From the NCBI RefSeq assembly GCF_034111725.1, contig NZ_JAWUWR010000055.1, positions 1 through 64,000 of the forward strand: a stretch of 64,000 bases of DNA, read 5' to 3'. Both the position numbers and the translations under genes were made by a program. Positions within the stretch are counted from its first letter, which is position 1. Each line of letters starts with the position of its first letter. Under the pieces are notes generated by a model that worked only from the letters and a program-made list of their open reading frames with translations, had not been told where the DNA came from and made no database searches. This DNA is from Thalassolituus sp034111725 (GTDB taxonomy: Bacteria; Pseudomonadota; Gammaproteobacteria; Pseudomonadales; Oceanobacteraceae). Shown one piece after another: positions 45,845 to 54,798 of the stretch.

Positions 45845-46732
45845 TTATAACGGATTCATATTTAAAGTGGCAGTCTGTTCTGCAACGACGGTAATCGGTT
45901 CACTGACAAAGACAAAACCAGTACCCGAGCCAAATTCTTCATCATCAACTTCAGGATCATCCAAATCCGCATCGCATGTTAATGCCAGTGTATATTCTCC
46001 AGGCGCTAAGAATGATGCTGTGTAGGTTAAATCTGTTGCTACAGAGGCAGTCGCCAAAGGCTCAGCTTCTGCGCCTAGATCTTCTGGCTGAGAGACATCC
46101 CCCTCGTACACGTAAACAGCAAGCTGATCGTCCGCTGCACAAAGTCCTGACGCTATTGTTCCTGATATAAAGGCCGCTTCCGTTGTATCAACGATGCGAA
46201 TGGTTGGACGTAATTTATACTCACCATTACCGGTAACCGTAATCGATTTACGCAAGTCAAAGTCTAGAGTGAAGGATACCGTTTCATCGGTATTCACCGT
46301 AAAACCACTCACTAATTTAAGACCAGTCTGATCACCACTAGGGATAGTTAACTCATAAGTACCATCGGCGAGTTCAATAACAGTGTCGTTATTTTCATCG
46401 GTATCGACCAATAACCGAATTTGATTATAACGTCCGGCAGGTAACTCAACTTCATTTAAGAAGCTGTACACTTCACCATTCTGAAAATCGAGCAGATTGA
46501 TTCGTTTTGGCTCATCAAAAATGACTTCCTTATTATCTTCATTTTCAGCAACGAATACCACACCTGAAAATTTCACATACACAGCAACAGCGCCATCCAC
46601 AGGAGCATCCGTTATTTGCATGGAGACTTTACCTGTATTGCTAGCGCTATTATCACCGCCACAACCGGTTAAAAATGCAGCAGAAACAGCAACTGTCATA
46701 ACGGCAGGTGTAAAAACTTTAGGAAAAAACAT
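45845..46732 (-). CDS. DUF4382 lipoprotein
   Basis: A 295-residue lipoprotein with signal peptide and lipobox FLTGC (C24). The mature part begins with SMQITDAPVDGAVAVYVKFS, the DUF4382 signature, and continues with the LDFQNGEVYSFLNEVELPAG segment, all beta-sandwich-like. A second domain (residues 190-295) resembles a carboxypeptidase-regulatory-like fold. These proteins are probably cell-surface or periplasmic; their function is unknown. It appears to be a single gene. Confidence 0.85.
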   Translation of the reverse strand: MFFPKVFTPAVMTVAVSAAFLTGCGGDNSASNTGKVSMQITDAPVDGAVAVYVKFSGVVFVAENEDNKEVIFDEPKRINLLDFQNGEVYSFLNEVELPAGRYNQIRLLVDTDENNDTVIELADGTYELTIPSGDQTGLKLVSGFTVNTDETVSFTLDFDLRKSITVTGNGEYKLRPTIRIVDTTEAAFISGTIASGLCAADDQLAVYVYEGDVSQPEDLGAEAEPLATASVATDLTYTASFLAPGEYTLALTCDADLDDPEVDDEEFGSGTGFVFVSEPITVVAEQTATLNMNPL

Positions 46733-46807
46733 ATTTATATCCTTAATTGACCTAACTGAAATCTTGTTAAGTAGACAACAGTATAATAGAAAGGTTCTAA
46801 AGATAGC

Positions 46808-46848
46808 GGCCAGTAAGTAAATTCACCCTACTGGCCTCTTTTATTTTT
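46808..46848. terminator. Stem-loop between the nitrilase cluster and the DUF4382 gene
   Basis: GGCCAGTA (46808-46815) pairs with TACTGGCC (46829-46836). T-rich sequence follows on the plus strand and a shorter one on the minus strand, so it may end the minus-strand Nit1C operon. Confidence 0.55.
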
Positions 46849-46873
46849 GCCTAAATCGAGTAGTACGGTGCTT

Positions 46874-48163
46874 TTAGGCACTCAGCGTTTCTTTAATACG
46901 ATCAAATAGCTTCACAGGTTTAGTCTGATATTTTTGCATATATCCACATAGGTATTCCGCATCTTGCTTTACGCCAGAAAAACGGCCTGACCCCCAAGTA
47001 TGCAACCAAGGTAAGCCAATAAAATACAAGCCCGGCTGGGCAGTCACACCGCGTTCGTGTTTAGGATGACCTTGACCATTAAATACCGGGGCATCTAACC
47101 AACCGAAATCGGGCCTGAAACCAATACACCAAATAATACTGGTAATGCCTGACGCAGCCAGATTTAACGAGGTACGTTCTTCTGGTAATTCCCATAAAGG
47201 AGAATAAACAGAAGGGCCTTCTGCGGTTTCTATCCCTTGCTTTTCTATCCACTGGTCAATACGAGCATTGATGTTGTTGTAGGTGTCGTCGGCGGTTTTA
47301 AGGTTGGTGTTTAAATTTGGCTGAAAAATCAAATTATCGCCATCGTAGTCTGTCATTAAGCCATAAAGCTCCATGCCTTCTAACGCGAATTTACGCAGGT
47401 CAATATCGCGACCACCGTCACGCCCTGTCACATAATGATTGGTATTATTGCGCACGTTTTTACCGAGCGAGTGTTCATTCACCGACATCTGGTAATAGCC
47501 CATGTCGTCTAGCCATTCGACCACGTCTTTACCGCGATAGAAGCGCGCAACCCGTGGCGCATCGCCCGTGGCTAAAAATACTTTGCGTCCTTCAAGGTGT
47601 AGGTCTTCTGCGATTTGCGCACCGGATTGCCCTGAACCCACCACCAGCACAGCGCCTTCGGGCAATTGCGCGGCATTTTTATACTCTACCGAGTGCACTT
47701 GTCTGATTGAACTGGGAATACGCTCAGCCATGCGCGGCACTATGGGTACATGATAACCACCGGACGAGACCACAACTTGATCGGCGGTATATTCGCCGTC
47801 GCTGGTGCTCAGATGGTAAAGGCCACTGTCATCTGTCGTTACCATTTTTACTGTCACGCCTTCACGTACTGGGGCATTTAATTTTGCAGCAAAGCGTTCT
47901 AACCAAGCGACGGTTTGCTTCCACGTCATAAAGCCTTTGGGGTCGTCACCATCGTAAGGTAAACCCGGTAAGTCGCACTGCCAATTTGGCGTCACTAAGG
48001 TGAAGGAGTCCCAACGCTCATGTTTCCAGCCATGCATGATGGTATTTTTTTCAAGTACAACATGACTCATGTTAGCCTGTTGCAGAAAGTAGCTCATGCT
48101 CAAGCCCGCTTGGCCACCGCCAACGATGATAACTTGAAAATGTTGTTTTTTATTTGTGCTCAT
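46874..48163 (-). CDS. MSMEG_0569-family flavin-dependent oxidoreductase (Nit1C cluster)
   Basis: A 429-residue flavoprotein monooxygenase-like enzyme. The FAD Rossmann motif is VIIVGGGQAGLSMSYFL near the N-terminus, and a second, NADPH-type motif VLVVGSGQSGAQIAEDL lies in the middle, followed by IWCIGFRPDFGWL typical of group B monooxygenases. Its neighbours are the conserved Nit1C set, in which this family is a standard member. The reaction is unknown. Last gene of the operon. Confidence 0.88.
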   Translation of the reverse strand: MSTNKKQHFQVIIVGGGQAGLSMSYFLQQANMSHVVLEKNTIMHGWKHERWDSFTLVTPNWQCDLPGLPYDGDDPKGFMTWKQTVAWLERFAAKLNAPVREGVTVKMVTTDDSGLYHLSTSDGEYTADQVVVSSGGYHVPIVPRMAERIPSSIRQVHSVEYKNAAQLPEGAVLVVGSGQSGAQIAEDLHLEGRKVFLATGDAPRVARFYRGKDVVEWLDDMGYYQMSVNEHSLGKNVRNNTNHYVTGRDGGRDIDLRKFALEGMELYGLMTDYDGDNLIFQPNLNTNLKTADDTYNNINARIDQWIEKQGIETAEGPSVYSPLWELPEERTSLNLAASGITSIIWCIGFRPDFGWLDAPVFNGQGHPKHERGVTAQPGLYFIGLPWLHTWGSGRFSGVKQDAEYLCGYMQKYQTKPVKLFDRIKETLSA

Positions 48164-48244
48164 AATTCTGTCTCTTCTGTTTTGCCTTTATTTTTGGCAA
48201 TAAATATTAAGTCGCTATAAAGCGTTATTTAATGGGCATCAATA

Positions 48245-48538
48245 TCAATGAGAAATTTCACTCATCGACATCACGACAACTTCCCGCCCTTGATCTTTAA
48301 ATTCTGTTACGCGCCGTTTTAATTGACTTAACTGGTCAGCTGCACTGGAGCAGCGATAACCATAACGACTGGCGACGCGCTCACTGGCAAGCGTTAATGC
48401 TTCGTCTGCTCGGCGTATAAATTCGCTCATTGGCATGGCATCGCCAGGTTTGAAGTAGTCATATATAACCGTCGATGGCGAATAGCATTTTTCTTCTTTA
48501 CCATCCGGCCAACGCACGTGAAAATTAACTGCGGGCAT
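48245..48538 (-). CDS. MSMEG_0570-family nitrogen starvation response protein
   Basis: A 97-residue protein with the features of this small conserved family: MPAVNFHVRWPDGKEEKCYS, then YDYFKPGDAMPMSEFIRR and a C-terminal helix. The name comes from induction of the Mycobacterium smegmatis homologue under nitrogen starvation. No enzymatic function is known. It lies between the flavoprotein and the AIR-synthase-like gene. Confidence 0.87.
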   Translation of the reverse strand: MPAVNFHVRWPDGKEEKCYSPSTVIYDYFKPGDAMPMSEFIRRADEALTLASERVASRYGYRCSSAADQLSQLKRRVTEFKDQGREVVVMSMSEISH

Positions 48539-48626
48539 ATAGGTCTCCCTAGCGAGCCACTTTGGCTGCTATATTTTTTAAATAAATTGAATAATTAAAA
48601 GCAGCTAAAACCGCTTAAAGAAACGG

Positions 48627-49652
48627 TTAGCTAAAGCCGGTTAATTCGGTTGTATTGAGGTCATAAAATAGGCTCCTTCGAGTGTCTTGCGACACCCATA
48701 GTTCTCGACTCGCATTTATTTCACCAATTACAGCAGCGTTAATATCGCGATTTTTAAAAGTGGCTAATAATTGCGGTAATTGCTCTGGTGTTGTCGTTAA
48801 TAAATAGCCAAAACTAGGAAAGGCACATAACCAATCCTCCATGGCAACACCTTCTGGTTTTGGAATAGCCGCGAGATCGATGTCGGCACCACAGCCCGAA
48901 CTTTCGAGCAGCATAATCGTGGTGCCGAGCAAGCCTGCTTGGCTAATATCTTTGCACGCCAGCGCCAACTGCTGCTCGGCAATGCTTGGCAATAATTCCA
49001 GATCGCCGCGCAAGCGTTCCGCCGGAGCGCTAGTCGCTGCATTCCAATTAAGACTTTTGCCTTGAAAGGCACCGCGTTGATCAATCGCGGCAACTAATAA
49101 GTGCCCAGGGCGCGCAGCAAAACTACTGAGTAATTTATTGGCGTGCCCAAGAATAGAGACGGCCAAGTTGGCGTCACCCGAGCGCAAATTTGTGTGGCCG
49201 CCAACAATGGGGACACCGAGATGCTCCGATGCATCGCGCATGCCCCGCAACAGTTCAGCCAGCATAGGGCTATCGCCGTTACACCATAAGGCATCAACGA
49301 CCGCCGTTGGCCGTCCGCCCATGGCCGCAATATCGCTGCAATTAACCATCACAGCGCACCAGCCAGCGAACCAAGGTTGCTCTGTTACTAAGCTGCCCTG
49401 CATGCCTTCAATGGCCAATAGCTGATAACCGTGTTCGGCGTTGACGCCTAACGGTATCGCGGCGGTATCGTCGCCATTGGCGTGCCAGCCGTCTGGCAGC
49501 GCGGCCAGACGTTTACTGACCGCGGCAATATCTTGCTTCAAACTAATTCCACTTCGTTGTGCAACGGTTTGCAGCAAGGAATCTAATGTCGTTACGCTCG
49601 CGGTTATTCCCGCAAGTCTTGATGTGATGGATGTAGGCATTTTACTGTTCAT
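48627..49652 (-). CDS. Sll0787-family AIR-synthase-like protein (Nit1C cluster)
   Basis: A 341-residue member of the PurM/AIR synthase-like superfamily, which binds ATP and usually makes phosphorylated intermediates. Visible are the GDDTAAIPLG loop near residue 60, the WCAVMVNCSDIAAMGGRP motif and PIVGGHTNLRSG. Within Nit1C clusters this protein and the GNAT are either separate, as here, or fused. Its ATG overlaps the GNAT stop by 4 bp. Confidence 0.87.
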   Translation of the reverse strand: MNSKMPTSITSRLAGITASVTTLDSLLQTVAQRSGISLKQDIAAVSKRLAALPDGWHANGDDTAAIPLGVNAEHGYQLLAIEGMQGSLVTEQPWFAGWCAVMVNCSDIAAMGGRPTAVVDALWCNGDSPMLAELLRGMRDASEHLGVPIVGGHTNLRSGDANLAVSILGHANKLLSSFAARPGHLLVAAIDQRGAFQGKSLNWNAATSAPAERLRGDLELLPSIAEQQLALACKDISQAGLLGTTIMLLESSGCGADIDLAAIPKPEGVAMEDWLCAFPSFGYLLTTTPEQLPQLLATFKNRDINAAVIGEINASRELWVSQDTRRSLFYDLNTTELTGFS

Positions 49653-50260
49653 CCCAGTAGTTCCTGCTTGGCGGCAGACTCATTTGTCGCTGTCACAGCC
49701 ATCTCGAATAATCCCGGCCAGAAGGTCTCGTGTTTGTTTTGCTTGCGTGCTTTTAAAACAAAACCGCTATTTGGTGTGTAGCAAGGGGGATAGGCGTTAA
49801 GGTCAGCTTCCATGAGTGCGTGAGAAAGACCAAACATCTCGCGATAGCCTCGGGTTTGCCAATTTAAACGCTGAAATAAGATTTCATTCTGCTGTTGCAC
49901 TAAGGCCATAAAACACTCGCAACCAAGCGCATGGGCGCTGCTGACCGCGAGTTTAATAAGCATTTTTCCGAGTTGATCATGGCTACGAAATTCTGGTTCA
50001 ACCGCCAGTCGCGAGCCATACCAAAGATGCTCACCCTCTTGGTGAATGCGCACCGTACCGAGCACTTGATCATGCCAGCCGCCGCTATTGCCCAGTGCGA
50101 CTAATATGCGCGCACGGTCGTCGATGCTGTCGCGATCATCCGCGGCAAAAATACCCTGTTCGTCGCAAAATACTCGGCGGCGCAACGCCATTGCCTGATC
50201 AACTTCCCACGGCAGAGTTGCCCATTTAATGGTGTAATCGGAATAGTCGAGATAACTCAT
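49649..50260 (-). CDS. MSMEG_0567-family GNAT N-acetyltransferase (Nit1C cluster)
   Basis: A 203-residue GNAT-type protein. It starts with the family sequence TIKWATLPWEVDQAMALRRR and VFCDEQGIF, then shows the beta-strand LGTVRIHQ and the acetyl-CoA loop region FRSHDQLGKMLIKLA. The substrate is unknown. It overlaps the AIR-synthase-like gene by 4 bp, so the two are produced together. Confidence 0.87.
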   Translation of the reverse strand: MSYLDYSDYTIKWATLPWEVDQAMALRRRVFCDEQGIFAADDRDSIDDRARILVALGNSGGWHDQVLGTVRIHQEGEHLWYGSRLAVEPEFRSHDQLGKMLIKLAVSSAHALGCECFMALVQQQNEILFQRLNWQTRGYREMFGLSHALMEADLNAYPPCYTPNSGFVLKARKQNKHETFWPGLFEMAVTATNESAAKQELLG

Positions 50261-50296
50261 GGCCTGCTCCTTATTTCACGTTCACATTGTTAATCA

Positions 50297-51478
50297 TTAG
50301 CCGTACGCTAACGTCGGCATTTTTTCCGTGGTTTGGGCGCTATTATCAGGTTCATGCGCGGCCGCTTTTTCATAGTGAGACAGCGTCGAACAAGCACCGC
50401 ATTTACCACACCCGGCCTTGGCCGTTTCGGCTGTCATTCCCGCGTCGTAAAGACGTTTGCCCAAAGGCTTAAGAATGGCTTCCATAAATTCCGCTGATGG
50501 TGATGGATGGTCCTCTAACGGCGTTCCTCTAATCGGCACAAACGGCACCACAAAGGGGTACACGCCAATCTCAATGAGCTCCTGACTTACGGCCAAAATA
50601 TAGTCGGCGCTGTCACCTAATCCCGCCAAAATGTAGGTACTCACTTGTCCGCGTCCAAACACGGCAACGGCCTGTTTAAATGCCTGAAAATAGTCTTCCA
50701 ATGTGTCTTCTGCTTTGCCGGGCAGTATTTCTTCACGCAGCTGTTGCCCCAATACTTCCAAGTGCATGCCCAAGCTATCAATGCCGGCATCTTTCATTTG
50801 TTGATACCAACGGGGGTCGGCCGGAGGCTCACACTGCCCTTGAATCGGAATATCCACCACTGCCTTGATAGCACGCGCACTTTCAACCAAGACTTTGGCA
50901 CCACGATCCGGCGTTGCTGGCGTGCCTGTGGTCATAATCATTTGGCTAATGCCATCCAATTCCACCGCGGCTTTAGCTACCTCAGCGAGCTGCTCTGGTG
51001 TTTTCTGCGCGATTGTTCGACCGGCGCGCAGTGACTGACCAATTGAGCAAAATTTGCAGGCTTTTTTGCGGCTTTCGTAACGAATGCAGGTTTGCAAAAT
51101 GGTGGTGGCCAGTACATCGCGGCTATGCAGGGTGGCGATATGCGAATACGGCACACCATCCGCAGTCTGACCCTCGTAAAAACGCGGTGTACTGGCGAAG
51201 CTGATATTTTTCAGCGGAATAAGCTCACCGGCGTCGCCCGCATAGCTAATCACCTGCTCACCTGGGCCTGCGCTATCGACAGAAAATGGCGACAGCCAAG
51301 CAGACTCAGTAAAAATAGGCACCATCACCGTCGTGCCATCAATGGTGACCGCCTGATGATCAGATGGCCCAGCACCACCGCGTCGAGCGACATGGCGTTG
51401 CTCTGGGTGCGTCAGGCGCAAGCCGCGTGTCTGTAGCTCAGTAATCAAACGGTGCTGTGTTGCGTTTGCTTGATTCAT
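50297..51478 (-). CDS. MSMEG_0568-family radical SAM protein (Nit1C cluster)
   Basis: A 393-residue radical SAM enzyme related to biotin-synthase-like proteins. The iron-sulfur motif is CIRYESRKKACKFC, and a further CGKCGAC pair near the C-terminus (residues 360-366) may bind a second cluster. ATG 51478 has AAGGAGAG upstream, although this overlaps the end of the nitrilase gene by 41 bp. Reaction unknown; always found with Nit1-type nitrilase. Confidence 0.88.
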   Translation of the reverse strand: MNQANATQHRLITELQTRGLRLTHPEQRHVARRGGAGPSDHQAVTIDGTTVMVPIFTESAWLSPFSVDSAGPGEQVISYAGDAGELIPLKNISFASTPRFYEGQTADGVPYSHIATLHSRDVLATTILQTCIRYESRKKACKFCSIGQSLRAGRTIAQKTPEQLAEVAKAAVELDGISQMIMTTGTPATPDRGAKVLVESARAIKAVVDIPIQGQCEPPADPRWYQQMKDAGIDSLGMHLEVLGQQLREEILPGKAEDTLEDYFQAFKQAVAVFGRGQVSTYILAGLGDSADYILAVSQELIEIGVYPFVVPFVPIRGTPLEDHPSPSAEFMEAILKPLGKRLYDAGMTAETAKAGCGKCGACSTLSHYEKAAAHEPDNSAQTTEKMPTLAYG

Positions 51479-52487
51479 ACTGCTCTCCTTCTAAATTGGG
51501 CTCTGCGCCGGTTGCTGCGGTCGCCATGTCTGTAGAAGACCCCGCTGAAGACATAGATTGGCCAAACGGTTCGCTATAGCGAGACGCTTGATCGTTAATC
51601 GCCAGCCGCAATAACTCAGGGCGGGCGTAATGACCGACCGAATCCATCATGCGTTTACGCTTGGTAATCAAATTAAAATTGAGATCCGCGACCACCATGC
51701 CTTCACCTTCCGTAATGGCTGGCGCTAAGTGCTTACCTTCCGGCGAAATAATCGCGGTATTACAGCCGCCTCTGAGCGCTGTTTGTAACTTCTCGTCAGG
51801 GGTAATCGACTCAATCTGTTCATCCGTCAGCCAGCCGGTGGAATTCACCACAAAGCAGCCAGACTCCAGTGCGTGGTGACGAATCGTGGCTTCAATTTGA
51901 TCGGCAAAGACCGGCCCAACCAATGAACCGGGAAATTGGCTGCAGTGAATTTGTTCGTGCTGAGTCATTAAGGCGTAGCGTGCCAGCGGGTTGTAATGCT
52001 CCCAACAGGCGAGCGCTCCCACGCGCCCAACCGCCGTATTCGCCACTTTTAAACCCGAGGCATCACCTTGCCCCCAGATCATGCGCTCGTGGTAGGTCGG
52101 TGTGATTTTGCGACGCTTTAATACCAACCGGCCATCGGCATCAAAAATGAGCTGAGTGTTGTAGAGCGTGCCGTGGTCGCGCTCATTAACACCCAACACC
52201 ACGGTCATGCCGTATTGAGCAGCCTGCTTGGCCACAGCATCGGTAATTGGGCCGGGCACCACGACGGCTTCTTCATACAGGCGCAGGTGCTCAGGCCCGC
52301 AAGCAACCGCGGGGTACACAAACGAGAAATACGGATAGTAGGGAACAAATGTTTCTGGAAAGACAATCAGCTCAACCCCTTGGGCGGCTGCGTCTTCCAT
52401 CGCATTCAACACTTTGGTCAGCGTTCCGTTAACGCTCCGAAGATCCGGAGCGATTTGAACAGCCGCTGCCCTAACCATTCTGGTCAT
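51438..52487 (-). CDS. Nit1/Nit6803-type aliphatic nitrilase
   Basis: A 349-residue nitrilase that hydrolyses nitriles to carboxylic acid and ammonia. The catalytic triad is in view: E45 in VFPETFVPYYPYFSF, K127 in KRRKITPTYHERMIWG and C161 in ALACWEHYNPLAR. The length and C-terminal tail fit the Nit6803 group. In Pseudomonas, Nit1C nitrilases have been tied to cyanide and nitrile assimilation, so nitrogen release from small nitriles is the likely role. Co-transcribed with the downstream radical SAM gene. Confidence 0.93.
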   Translation of the reverse strand: MTRMVRAAAVQIAPDLRSVNGTLTKVLNAMEDAAAQGVELIVFPETFVPYYPYFSFVYPAVACGPEHLRLYEEAVVVPGPITDAVAKQAAQYGMTVVLGVNERDHGTLYNTQLIFDADGRLVLKRRKITPTYHERMIWGQGDASGLKVANTAVGRVGALACWEHYNPLARYALMTQHEQIHCSQFPGSLVGPVFADQIEATIRHHALESGCFVVNSTGWLTDEQIESITPDEKLQTALRGGCNTAIISPEGKHLAPAITEGEGMVVADLNFNLITKRKRMMDSVGHYARPELLRLAINDQASRYSEPFGQSMSSAGSSTDMATAATGAEPNLEGEQYESSKRNTAPFDY

Positions 52488-52500
52488 GACATCAGCCCTT

Positions 52501-52983
52501 TTATAATGTCCAAGTGTCGATAATCACCGCATCATCACGCATGTGAAGCAGTTTCAGATCCATCACATCGAGCGGATTAATCGGACGAATGCCTTCAATT
52601 AGGCTCGGCTCACCGTGGCCATAAAGGGCTTGTAGGGCAAAACGACAGCAATACACTTTGCCGCCTTCTGACATGAATTTGGTTAATTGATTGGCGTAGT
52701 TCAGATGACCCGGAAACGCTTCATCACCTAAGGTTGGAAAGCCGCGTTGCAAGCCAAGGGTAACGCCCGGGCCATACAATAAAATGGAAGTCTCATAGCC
52801 CTTACGCAATAAGCGCGTTGCTTGCAGCATATTGACCAGACCAATAGAACCTTCGAAGGCTACCGTGTGAAAGGTCACTAAGGCTTTTTCGCCTTCGCGG
52901 GCCTTCACATCCTCAAATACTTTTTCTTCGTAATCGACGAAAAAATCACCTGACTTGTGCATTGGTTGGGTTACTTGTGGCAT
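52501..52983 (-). CDS. MSMEG_0572-family nitrogen starvation response protein
   Basis: A 160-residue protein, first gene of the Nit1C operon. It begins MPQVTQPMHKSGDFFVDYEE and contains VTFHTVAFEGSIGLVNMLQA and GPGVTLGLQRGFPTLGDEAF, which resemble the DsrE-like fold. ATG 52983 with AGGAG upstream is chosen; the frame continues to 53037. The 374-bp gap upstream is shared with the divergent regulator. Confidence 0.88.
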   Translation of the reverse strand: MPQVTQPMHKSGDFFVDYEEKVFEDVKAREGEKALVTFHTVAFEGSIGLVNMLQATRLLRKGYETSILLYGPGVTLGLQRGFPTLGDEAFPGHLNYANQLTKFMSEGGKVYCCRFALQALYGHGEPSLIEGIRPINPLDVMDLKLLHMRDDAVIIDTWTL

Positions 52984-53032
52984 GGTTTTGCTCCTAATTG
53001 ATTTTGAGTTCGATTGCGTCGCATACACGATA

Positions 53033-53317
53033 TGCAATCAATCGATGCAATCTATACTTAGCAATGAAGGGGCCAAACACTTACCAAGTGATTGCAATAA
53101 AAACCCAATCAATCACAACAGATGAACTTTTAAAAAACGAAAAAAAATTTTCAACTGTACAAAATGCAATCAATACCCGATCAATGAACTCAAGTTTTAT
53201 GCACAAGATCAGCGCATTTATTGCGATAATGCCTCATCAAAACGCCACCTAAATAAGAATGCAGTTATATAGATACAACACGATCAATTTGATGCGATCA
53301 TTATTAAATTGATTGCA
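53033..53317. promoter_or_regulatory. Regulatory region with three TGCAATCAAT boxes
   Basis: The gap between the Nit1C operon and its regulator (52984-53357) has TGCAATCAAT at 53033-53042 and 53165-53174, and its inverse ATTGATTGCA at 53308-53317. Looser relatives (CGATCAAT at about 53179 and 53281; CCAATCAATCA at about 53104) lie between. The outer copies sit next to each promoter. They are good candidates for binding sites of the MocR-type regulator. Confidence 0.6.
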
Positions 53318-53357
53318 TTACACTAAGCCAAAGAATGTGAATACGGATCGAACAGAC

Positions 53358-54758
53358 ATGAAAAACACCGAGTTAACGCGCTGGGCGCGACGTATGAAAG
53401 GCAGTGCGGGGATTCCGGCGTATCGACTGATTGCCGACCTTATTGGCGAAGATATTGATAGTGGCCGCTTACAAGCGCGAGATCGCCTGCCGGCACTACG
53501 GGATCTCGCCAAAGCCACGGGCATTAACTACACCACCGCAGCTCGCGCCTATGCCGAAGCCAAGACTCGCGGCTTGATCGACTCCCACCCCGGCTCTGGT
53601 ACCTTCGTCAAAGGCAAAACGGCAACGGTTCGCCCTAGCCTCGGCAGCTACGAAATGACCATGAACTTAGCCGTTGAACCGAGCATTCCAACCTTAGTCG
53701 AGCAGCTGCGTAACAGCGCCATTAGCGTGCTGGCACAACGTGATATTTACCCTATGTTGCGTTATCAAGCCTTTGGCGGCACTCGCGAGAACAAGGAAGC
53801 CGCGCTGATTTGGTTGGATCGACGCTTACCCAACCCCGTTCTGGATCAGGTGCTTATTTGCCCGGGCATTCACTCGGCGCTAGTCGGCTTAATGACAACG
53901 CTGATTGAAAAGCACCAAGTCATGTGTGTCGAAAGCTTGGCCTACCCAGGCATTAAAGCCATCGCCGCGCACCTTGGTATTCAGCTGCATTCGTTAGAGC
54001 GAGATTCGGATGGCCCGTTGGTGCGGCCATTTGAAGAAATATGTAAACACGGCAATGTCGGTGCTATTTATCTGAACCCGACCATTCAGAACCCAACCAC
54101 CACAACCATGAGCCTTAACCGCCGCCAAGCCATTGCCGATGTTTGTTTGCGCTACAGCATTCCCATTATTGAAGACGAGGCCTACACCATGCTCGCCGAG
54201 GAAGCGCCGGTTAGCTTCGCCGAATTAGCACCCGAATTAACCTGGTATATCACCGGCACTTCAAAATGCTTTGGCCCCGGCGTACGCTCGGCCTTTTTAT
54301 ACACCCCAGGCAAACGCCATAGTCAGCGAATTTCTGGCGCCATGCGGGCATTACACGTGATGTCGAGCCCATTGACCGATGCCTTAGTCAGCCAATGGAT
54401 ACTGGATGGCAGTGCCGAACAAATGCTGAAAAGTATTCGCAGAGAAGCGATTGCACGCCTGCGTATCGCCGAAGAAAGACTGGGCAAACGCAATATTCGC
54501 TCCGCCGATGGCGCCTTCCATCTTTGGCTGACCATCCCCAAAACCTCCGACTGGAGCTGTTCAGAACTGGCGGTGCAACTGCGTCATATTGGCGTTAGTG
54601 CCGTGTCTAGCGCCGCCTTCTCAACCGACAATAATCCACCCAATGCACTGCGACTCTGCTTTGGCGGGCCAATTAGTCGTGAGCAATGGGAAGAAAATCT
54701 GCATCAAGTGATGGATTTAATTCAGCAGCCGAGCTTTATGGCAACGGGGATGCATTGA
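53358..54758 (+). CDS. MocR-type GntR/aminotransferase regulator of the Nit1C operon
   Basis: About 466 residues. The N-terminal winged helix of the GntR family (LIADLIGEDIDSGRLQARDR, LPALRDLAKATGINYTTAAR) is joined to a fold-type I aminotransferase-like domain with the PLP-lysine region GTSKCFGPGVRSAFLY. Such proteins sense PLP or amino compounds and act as activators or repressors. The start is ATG 53358; only GTG or TTG codons occur upstream in frame. Divergent to the Nit1C operon, hence its likely regulator. Confidence 0.88.
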   Translation: MKNTELTRWARRMKGSAGIPAYRLIADLIGEDIDSGRLQARDRLPALRDLAKATGINYTTAARAYAEAKTRGLIDSHPGSGTFVKGKTATVRPSLGSYEMTMNLAVEPSIPTLVEQLRNSAISVLAQRDIYPMLRYQAFGGTRENKEAALIWLDRRLPNPVLDQVLICPGIHSALVGLMTTLIEKHQVMCVESLAYPGIKAIAAHLGIQLHSLERDSDGPLVRPFEEICKHGNVGAIYLNPTIQNPTTTTMSLNRRQAIADVCLRYSIPIIEDEAYTMLAEEAPVSFAELAPELTWYITGTSKCFGPGVRSAFLYTPGKRHSQRISGAMRALHVMSSPLTDALVSQWILDGSAEQMLKSIRREAIARLRIAEERLGKRNIRSADGAFHLWLTIPKTSDWSCSELAVQLRHIGVSAVSSAAFSTDNNPPNALRLCFGGPISREQWEENLHQVMDLIQQPSFMATGMH

Positions 54759-54766
54759 TTTTTATA

Positions 54767-54794
54767 AGTAGCGTTCAGAATTCTGAACACTACT
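54767..54794. terminator. Palindromic terminator between convergent genes
   Basis: A palindrome GTTCAGAATTCTGAAC flanked by AGTAG and CTACT, followed by TTTATTT. It lies between the MocR gene and the HigA gene and could act in both directions. Confidence 0.6.
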
Positions 54795-54798
54795 TTAT

